From VXYK01 sp965214565 (lineage in GTDB: Bacteria > Actinomycetota > Acidimicrobiia > Acidimicrobiales > Aldehydirespiratoraceae): DNA of 64,000 bases. The notes beneath the pieces were generated by a model, which was not told the DNA's origin, did no database searches, and saw only the letters and a program-made list of their open reading frames with translations. Location of the stretch: NCBI GenBank assembly GCA_965214565.1, contig OZ243951.1:1302001-1366000 (forward strand), read 5' to 3'. Positions 58,904 through 64,000 of the stretch are shown here, one piece after another (the first letter of the stretch is position 1; each line of letters begins with the position of its first letter). The translations under genes were made by a program, and so were the position numbers.

Positions 58904-59500
58904 ATGGACGACACGACCCTGATCAACGCTGCGCAGAGAGGGGACCGGCAGGCTCTCGACCAGCTACTACGCGCACACCAGAGCCGTATCCACGCAATCT
59001 GCCGCCGCATCGCAGGCAACGACGCCGACGCCCTCGACGCCACCCAGGAAGCACTCATCGCAATAGTCAAAGGACTCCCGCGCTTCGACGGACGCTCCAA
59101 ATTCTCAACCTGGGTCTACCGGATCGCCACCAACGCCTGCATCGACGAACTGCGCCGCCGGCAACGTCACCCCACGCCAGGCCTGCCCGAACACGAACAC
59201 GCCGACCCGAACCCGATAGCTTCGCGCGTCCCGCGCGACCCCGCCGACACGGTCAGCGCCCGCATCGACATCGACCGCGGGCTCACGCAACTCCCCGAAG
59301 AGTTCCGAACCGCGGTGGTGCTGCGTGATGTGGCCGGCCTCAACTACAACGAGATCGCCGAAGTCCTCAATATCGCGCCCGGCACGGTCCGCTCCCGAAT
59401 CGCCCGAGGGCGACGCCGACTGGTGAATGTCATGAACCCCGGCGATTCAAGGAACCAACCCCCACCCGACAATCGTCACAACGAACAAGCCGATGACTGA
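58904..59500 (+). CDS. ECF-type RNA polymerase sigma factor
   Basis: The 198-residue protein has sigma region 2 (DQLLRAHQSRIHAICRRIAG, then DALDATQEALIAIVKGL, FSTWVYRIATNACIDELRRR, about residues 18-85) and region 4 (LPEEFRTAVVLRDVAGLNYNEIAEVLNIAPGTVRSRIARGRR, about residues 127-170). It directs polymerase to a stress regulon. It precedes the anti-sigma-like gene with an 8-base overlap, as in the SigM-type pairs of actinobacteria that lie close to trxB-trxA. Confidence 0.92.
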   Translation: MDDTTLINAAQRGDRQALDQLLRAHQSRIHAICRRIAGNDADALDATQEALIAIVKGLPRFDGRSKFSTWVYRIATNACIDELRRRQRHPTPGLPEHEHADPNPIASRVPRDPADTVSARIDIDRGLTQLPEEFRTAVVLRDVAGLNYNEIAEVLNIAPGTVRSRIARGRRRLVNVMNPGDSRNQPPPDNRHNEQADD

Positions 59501-60620
59501 CCCGACCCATCCCGACGACGAAATCGTTTCGTCCTACATCGACGGCGAAGCGACCCTCGATGAAGTCGTCCGCGTCCAGGACGACCCGGAACTGCTCGCT
59601 GAGGTCCAAGAATTCGAGGCCGTCGCCGAGCTGGTGTCCACCCCCGTAGCGCCGCTGCCCCAAATCGACGTGGACGACCTCATCGGCAACGCCTTGGACC
59701 AGAGCGCCACCAGCGGTCGAATCACCGACCTCTCAGCCATTCGATCCAACCGCCTCTTCGCCCCGCAGCGACTGGCAACCATCGCCGCTGGCGTTCTGCT
59801 GCTCGCCGGGGTGGTCGGCGCGCTGATCATGTTCGACCCCGCTGGCGACGAAGACATGACCGCCAGCACCGCAGACAGCTCAGAGATGGCCGACGAATAC
59901 TTCGCGGACGACAGCGAGGACATGGCATTCGACAGGGACATGCCCGCTGACGGAGACGACATGGCCCAAGCGATGCCCGAGAGCGACGACATGGCCGACG
60001 ACGACATGGTATTCGACAGGGACATGCCCGCCGACGGCGACGACATGGCCGACGACGGCGACATAGCCCAAGCGATGCCCGAGAGCGACGACATGGCCGA
60101 CGAGTACTTAGAGGACGCCAGCGACGATATGGACGCGGCTGAGGAGACGGCCGACGACGCAGACGACTCCGAGCTGGACGGCGCAGACGGCCAAGCCGAG
60201 GCGACCCCCACGGCCGCAGCTGTGGACATACGCAGGGGCTACCGACTGATACAGCTGGAAATCGCTGAGAGCTACGAAACCCTCGGCGAGCTGATTGACC
60301 AGGCCACAGAACAATGGCGTGAACTGGTTGCCACACACTTCGCGGGATCGACCATCCCCGAAGACAGCGAAGGTGATGAGCCGACCCAGGATGCTCTGGT
60401 CGCCACCCCATGCGGGCAAAGCCTCTTCGACTTCTTACACGCCATGCACGAAATCGAACGCGTAGACACCCTCAGACTCAGCGAGACCGCAATTAACGGC
60501 ATCCCGATCACCGTCGCCGTTCTCCCACTCACCGGCGACCACCCACCAGACACCGCCGCACTGCTGACCGCCTCCGAACCCACCTGCACCGTCGAACAAC
60601 TCGCCACCCTCACCCCCTGA
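59493..60620 (+). CDS. Membrane-anchored anti-sigma-like protein with acidic repeats
   Basis: The 375-residue protein starts MTDPTHPDDEIVSSYIDGEA, a short cytoplasmic part (about residues 1-85) of the anti-sigma type without a clear zinc motif, and has one transmembrane helix (LATIAAGVLLLAGVVGALIMF). The outer part has imperfect acidic repeats built on DMPADGDDMA and AMPESDDMADE (about residues 120-210), then a folded domain to the end (VDIRRGYRLIQLEIAE). It probably binds the upstream sigma factor and releases it on an envelope signal. The repeats are very rich in D, M and A and could sense or bind cations, which is speculation. Confidence 0.82.
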   Translation: MTDPTHPDDEIVSSYIDGEATLDEVVRVQDDPELLAEVQEFEAVAELVSTPVAPLPQIDVDDLIGNALDQSATSGRITDLSAIRSNRLFAPQRLATIAAGVLLLAGVVGALIMFDPAGDEDMTASTADSSEMADEYFADDSEDMAFDRDMPADGDDMAQAMPESDDMADDDMVFDRDMPADGDDMADDGDIAQAMPESDDMADEYLEDASDDMDAAEETADDADDSELDGADGQAEATPTAAAVDIRRGYRLIQLEIAESYETLGELIDQATEQWRELVATHFAGSTIPEDSEGDEPTQDALVATPCGQSLFDFLHAMHEIERVDTLRLSETAINGIPITVAVLPLTGDHPPDTAALLTASEPTCTVEQLATLTP

Positions 60621-60703
60621 CGCACTCGCAGTTCAGACTTGCCCTGGCCGGACGCAGCGACACGCGCAAGGGAGACAACTCGCAAAAGTTAGACTTTGAC
60701 ACG

Positions 60704-61096
60704 ATGGACAAGACGATCACCGAGAACCGTTTAGCCTGCTACGTTCCCGGCCTACGCGAATACGACGAAGCGTTCCGGTTGCGGGTGATCCTGCACGACT
60801 TCGGAATGGTCTGGCAGCACGCCGATGCGGCCGAGCGAATCGTCCTAGTCGAAGAAGAACCCGAGCTGTTCGACGAGCGCTGGGATGGCTTCTTGGCCGC
60901 CTACGTCGAACATCTCTGTTACCACGCGCAACTGCCCACACCGCCATGGACACAACAGGAGAACCGCTATCTCGAACGCATGTGGTGGCCTGCCCACTAC
61001 TTCGAGTTCGAGCGCGGTTCAGTGATGATGAGCACTCCGGCAGCGTTTGAAGTACACGGGATGTGGATAGCCGAACGTGAACTGGAAGTCGTGTGA
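60704..61096 (+). CDS. Unknown 130-residue partner of a nucleotidyltransferase-like gene
   Basis: The protein (MDKTITENRLACYVPGL...) is acidic, with tryptophan- and tyrosine-rich parts (NRYLERMWWPAHYFEFERG). It has no known domain that I can name. Its stop overlaps the next gene by 4 bases (GTGA), so the two are translationally coupled. The pairing with a DUF6036-type nucleotidyltransferase suggests a toxin-antitoxin or similar two-part unit, although this part is unassigned. Confidence 0.65.
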   Translation: MDKTITENRLACYVPGLREYDEAFRLRVILHDFGMVWQHADAAERIVLVEEEPELFDERWDGFLAAYVEHLCYHAQLPTPPWTQQENRYLERMWWPAHYFEFERGSVMMSTPAAFEVHGMWIAERELEVV

Positions 61097-61647
61097 CCCC
61101 CGCCTTTTCGGTATCTGAACTTCAGGAGGCACTGAGCGAACTCGCGGTCATCCTCCAACGACGCGGCAAGCGGGCACGAATCTACGTAGCTGGCGGTGCC
61201 GCGATGATTTTGGCAAACAAGTCAGACAAGCTCACCAGAGACATCGACGCCTGGATCGAAGAAGGATACGGCGCGGTCATGGACGCGGCGCAGCAGATCG
61301 CGAGACAGCGCGGGTGGCCCGGCACCTGGATCAACGAGCAGGCGACCATCTACATGCCTCCACCAGAGAAGCGCCGCGGAACTGTGGTGTTCGACCATCC
61401 TTCCCTCAAGGTGATAGCCGCAAACAACGATCACCTGCTGGCGATGAAAGCAAGAGCGGCACGTTCAGTCGACGAGTCAGACGTCGAACAGTTGCTGCAT
61501 GAGTGCGGCTACAGCACAGTCGAGCAAGTCGAAGCACTGGTTCAGAACGTGTTCCCCGACGAAGGCCTGGGCGACCGGCAGAAACAATGGTTGGCAGCCG
61601 TAATCGACCGACTGACAAACCAAGGGGACATCAAACCCGCCGAGTAG
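61093..61647 (+). CDS. DUF6036/AbiEii-like nucleotidyltransferase-fold protein
   Basis: From a GTG at 61093 the protein has 184 residues. IYVAGGAAMILANKSDKLTRDIDAW (in parts, about residues 29-53) holds the G-G...D-x-D pattern of minimal nucleotidyltransferases, followed by VFDHPSLKVIAANNDHLLAMKARA, typical of the AbiEii/DUF6036 group. Members occur in toxin-antitoxin and phage-abortive systems, but others are housekeeping. Partner gene upstream overlaps by 4 bases. The natural target is unknown. Confidence 0.75.
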   Translation: MTPAFSVSELQEALSELAVILQRRGKRARIYVAGGAAMILANKSDKLTRDIDAWIEEGYGAVMDAAQQIARQRGWPGTWINEQATIYMPPPEKRRGTVVFDHPSLKVIAANNDHLLAMKARAARSVDESDVEQLLHECGYSTVEQVEALVQNVFPDEGLGDRQKQWLAAVIDRLTNQGDIKPAE

Positions 61648-61772
61648 GGCGGGATCAAACTACACAGACGACCGCAAATACGCCGCCAGACCGATGAAGC
61701 CGATCTGCATAGGCACCCTCCTGACGACAACTTATGCTTGGCAGCCCAAACTGAAAGCAGAGGAAACACCAC

Positions 61773-62078
61773 ATGTCCAAAGTGTCAATGGTCGCAACAT
61801 TCACCTGCAAGGAAGGCCGCAACGACGAAATGGACGCAGCGCTGGCGGCCCAGGTCGCGGTCGCAGCCGAGATGGAGGGCGTGGAGGTCTACTCGTACCA
61901 CCGCGGCGAGGGCAACAACTACTCCTACTTCGCGCTGTTCACCTCGATGGAGGCGATCCAGTCTCAAGGCCAGTCCGAAGCCCTGCAGGAAGTCATGGCA
62001 ACCTTCATGGAACTGCTCGAAAGCCCCCCGCAGATGGCCATGTACTCCCCCGTCGCCGCAACCGGCCTCGACCTCTAA
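61773..62078 (+). CDS. Antibiotic-biosynthesis-monooxygenase (ABM) domain protein
   Basis: The 101-residue protein starts MSKVSMVATFTCKEGRNDEM and has the ferredoxin-like ABM pattern (VYSYHRGEGNNYSYFALFTSMEAI in pieces). Such proteins act as small monooxygenases, dimer lids or quinone-handling enzymes. None of these can be chosen. It stands alone with a 125-bp gap upstream (61,648-61,772) without a gene. Confidence 0.82.
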   Translation: MSKVSMVATFTCKEGRNDEMDAALAAQVAVAAEMEGVEVYSYHRGEGNNYSYFALFTSMEAIQSQGQSEALQEVMATFMELLESPPQMAMYSPVAATGLDL

Positions 62079-62222
62079 CGGCCGTCAACCGCCACACGGG
62101 GCTACTCCGCTGTCAGGAACTCGACTTCGACTCCGCTGATCTTCGGCCACTGCTGGTCGCAGGTCACCACAGCGACGCTGTTCGGTCGTTCGTGACTTGG
62201 ACTGCCGGTAGGCTCCGAGGCC

Positions 62223-62630
62223 ATGGCTTCTGAGACCCCCCCAGCCGAAAATGACTGGATATCAGGTGTCGTCGACACAATCGTCGACAACATCGACAAG
62301 ATCCGGACCCATGGCACCGAGAACGCGATACGGGCAGTCCGAGCAGTCGTCTACGGGCTGGTGGCGCTGGTCTTCGTCACCGCGGCACTGACACTGCTGA
62401 TCATCATCGGAGTCCGCCTCGCCGACGCCTACCTGCCGATCGGGGCCGGAGTCGGCGATGCCACCTGGGCGGCTCACCTGTTCATCGGCAGCCTCCTGGC
62501 GATCCTCGGCTTCGGCTTCTGGTTCAATCGCAAGACCGACGGCCTGCGTTGGGTCAAACTCGCCCTGATAATCGACGCCCTGATCATCGTCGTGATCGTC
62601 TGCTACGGCATCATCAACTCGTTCGCCTGA
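62223..62630 (+). CDS. Small membrane protein with three helices (holin-like)
   Basis: The 135-residue protein has an N-terminal polar helix (VDTIVDNIDKIRTH) and three transmembrane helices at about residues 43-66, 80-100 and 110-132. It resembles the small actinobacterial membrane proteins sometimes described as phage-holin-like, located before trxB. Position 36 bp before trxB suggests a shared transcript. No function is established. Confidence 0.7.
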   Translation: MASETPPAENDWISGVVDTIVDNIDKIRTHGTENAIRAVRAVVYGLVALVFVTAALTLLIIIGVRLADAYLPIGAGVGDATWAAHLFIGSLLAILGFGFWFNRKTDGLRWVKLALIIDALIIVVIVCYGIINSFA

Positions 62631-62666
62631 CCGCACCAACACCCAGCGCCCCGCTTAGGAACACAA

Positions 62667-63629
62667 ATGCCCGAAACCCACGAAGTGGTCATCATCGGCT
62701 CAGGCCCCGCAGGGCTCACCGCCGCTCTCTACACCGCACGCGCCAACCTCTCCCCCCTGCTGCTCGAAGGCGAACCCAGTAGCACCAGCGACCAGCCCGG
62801 TGGCCAGTTGATGCTCACCACCGACGTCGAGAACTACCCCGGATTCCCCGACGGGGTCATGGGACCCGAGTTGATGGTCAACTTCCGGGCTCAGGCCCAC
62901 CGCTTCGGGACCCGGATCGAAACGGTCAAAGCCACCAGAGTCGACCTCTCCGAGCGTCCCTTCAAGGTCTGGGTCGGCGACCCCGAAGCTCCGGAACCTA
63001 CCTATGAGGCCAACTGCCTGATCGTCTCCACCGGAGCCCAGTCGCTGATGCTCAACCTCGACCGCGAGATCGAACTCGTCGGACACGGACTCTCCACCTG
63101 CGCTACCTGCGACGGATTCTTCTTCCGCGACCAGGAGATCGCCGTGGTCGGCGGAGGCGACTCCGCCATCGAGGAAGCCGCCTTTCTCACCCGGTTCGCC
63201 CGCAAGGTCACGATCATCCACCGACGCGACGCCCTGCGCGCATCGAAGATCATGCAACAGCGCGCCTTCGATAACCCGAAGATCGAGTTCATCTGGGACA
63301 CGGTCGTCACCGAATACCTCGGCAAAGACTCGATAAGCGGGTTGCGGCTGCGCAACGTGAAGACCGACCAGGATTCCGAGCTCGCAGTCACCGGAGTGTT
63401 CATCGCCATCGGGCACCGACCCAACACCGACATCTTCTCCGGCCAACTCAAAATGAAGGACAACGGTTACCTGGTAACTCAACCCGACTGCTCACGCACC
63501 AACATCGAGGGCGTGTTCGCCTGCGGAGACGTGCAGGACGACGTCTACCGACAGGCAGTCACCGCCGCCGGTTCAGGGTGCATGGCCGCGCTCGACGCGG
63601 AACGTTGGCTTGAGTCACAACACAGCTAG
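62667..63629 (+). CDS. trxB: Thioredoxin-disulfide reductase
   Basis: The 320-residue protein has the FAD motif VVIIGSGPAGLTAALYTARA (residues 7-26), the redox pair in CATCDGFFFRDQ (C138 and C141 by estimate), the NADPH motif VVGGGDSAIEEAAFL and the second FAD part GVFACGDVQDDVYRQAVTAAGSG. It moves electrons from NADPH to thioredoxin. trxA follows 34 bp later, so the pair is likely one transcript. Confidence 0.96.
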   Translation: MPETHEVVIIGSGPAGLTAALYTARANLSPLLLEGEPSSTSDQPGGQLMLTTDVENYPGFPDGVMGPELMVNFRAQAHRFGTRIETVKATRVDLSERPFKVWVGDPEAPEPTYEANCLIVSTGAQSLMLNLDREIELVGHGLSTCATCDGFFFRDQEIAVVGGGDSAIEEAAFLTRFARKVTIIHRRDALRASKIMQQRAFDNPKIEFIWDTVVTEYLGKDSISGLRLRNVKTDQDSELAVTGVFIAIGHRPNTDIFSGQLKMKDNGYLVTQPDCSRTNIEGVFACGDVQDDVYRQAVTAAGSGCMAALDAERWLESQHS

Positions 63630-63663
63630 AGTCAGCAGCAACCCGACTGAAAGAGACCCAACA

Positions 63664-63990
63664 ATGGCAGGATCCCTTGGCACTCTTGATGACAGTACCT
63701 TCGACGAGGAGATCGGCAGCGCTACCACACCCGTACTGGTCGACTTCTGGGCAGAGTGGTGCGGTCCATGCAAGATGGTCACCCCCATCCTCGAAGAAAT
63801 CGCTGAAGAGCAGGGCGACGCCCTCAAGATTCTCAAGCTCAACGTTGACGACGCCCCGCAGATCGCTCAGCGGTTCGGTGTCATGAGCATTCCCACCCTG
63901 ATCCTCTTCAAGGACGGGGAGGAAGCAAAACGCATAATCGGTGCAAAGCCCAAAGGCGCTCTTCTCAACGACGTAACCCCTTTCCTCTGA
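63664..63990 (+). CDS. trxA: Thioredoxin
   Basis: From the ATG at 63664 the protein has 108 residues: LVDFWAEWCGPCKMVTPILEEI holds the C-G-P-C active site (about residues 32-35), and cis-proline is in MSIPTLILFKDGE. It is full-length. The longer open frame upstream lies in the gap after trxB. It is the electron carrier for the reductase directly upstream. Confidence 0.97.
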   Translation: MAGSLGTLDDSTFDEEIGSATTPVLVDFWAEWCGPCKMVTPILEEIAEEQGDALKILKLNVDDAPQIAQRFGVMSIPTLILFKDGEEAKRIIGAKPKGALLNDVTPFL

Positions 63991-64000
63991 GCAGCTCCGG

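Overview
The window is high-GC bacterial chromosome from an actinobacterium, most plausibly a free-living, probably aquatic member of the Acidimicrobiia. This is inference from content. The evidence is the rpsF-ssb-rpsR-rplI-dnaB block, a DUF5318 protein, the cca-acetyltransferase-membrane protein-sigma/anti-sigma-trxB-trxA order near the usual actinobacterial origin side, a 13E12-type HNH gene, an F420-type LLM oxidoreductase, a mycothiol-type DinB protein, and SLH-anchored surface proteins. Genes are dense and GTG/TTG starts are common.

Layout. 1-5.3 kb: a minus-strand Amt ammonium transporter followed by four small membrane proteins and a truncated gene, then a plus-strand DmdA-like aminomethyltransferase-family gene and yaaA. 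5.4-7.2 kb: an AlbA/HATPase-like gene set between two 55-bp direct repeats. 7.2-15.4 kb: an enolase-superfamily enzyme, a 22-repeat RCC1-like surface protein that ends in mid-repeat, and an SLH-Fn3 surface protein. 15.5-32.4 kb: a repeat-rich accessory region (below). 32.7-37.7 kb: Fe/Mn superoxide dismutase, a TM-coiled-coil protein, an LLM oxidoreductase and a sulfatase. 37.7-41.1 kb: decayed mobile DNA with an HNH gene, an HNH relic and a nuclease gene broken by a 23-bp duplication. 41.2-47.7 kb: small-molecule and acyl-CoA metabolism. 47.7-53 kb: the replication/ribosomal block plus panB. 53-64 kb: cca, an acetyltransferase, a large membrane protein, DegV, an ECF sigma/anti-sigma pair, a nucleotidyltransferase-type two-gene unit, trxB and trxA.

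The most striking part is 15.5-32.4 kb. One complete SLH-Fn3 gene (28,833-32,285, minus) has a leader, signal peptide and three SLH domains. Two other copies (16,707 plus; 26,315 minus) lack the leader, the signal peptide and the start of the first SLH domain. Both begin at the same point, a short imperfect palindrome with a 7-bp centre. They share a nearly identical SLH segment, diverge in the Fn3 part, and end with the same 130-bp 3' element carrying a terminator hairpin. A tyrosine recombinase gene lies 50 bp from one cassette. This is the layout expected of an expression locus with silent cassettes for surface-protein switching. Between the cassettes lie five complete, frameshifted or broken copies of one coiled-coil membrane protein subfamily (A) and three of a related subfamily (B), arranged as divergent B/A pairs around a conserved intergenic block. 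An IS3 fragment and a RES-Xre toxin-antitoxin pair with a dead toxin also lie there. Switching is a hypothesis from sequence architecture alone.
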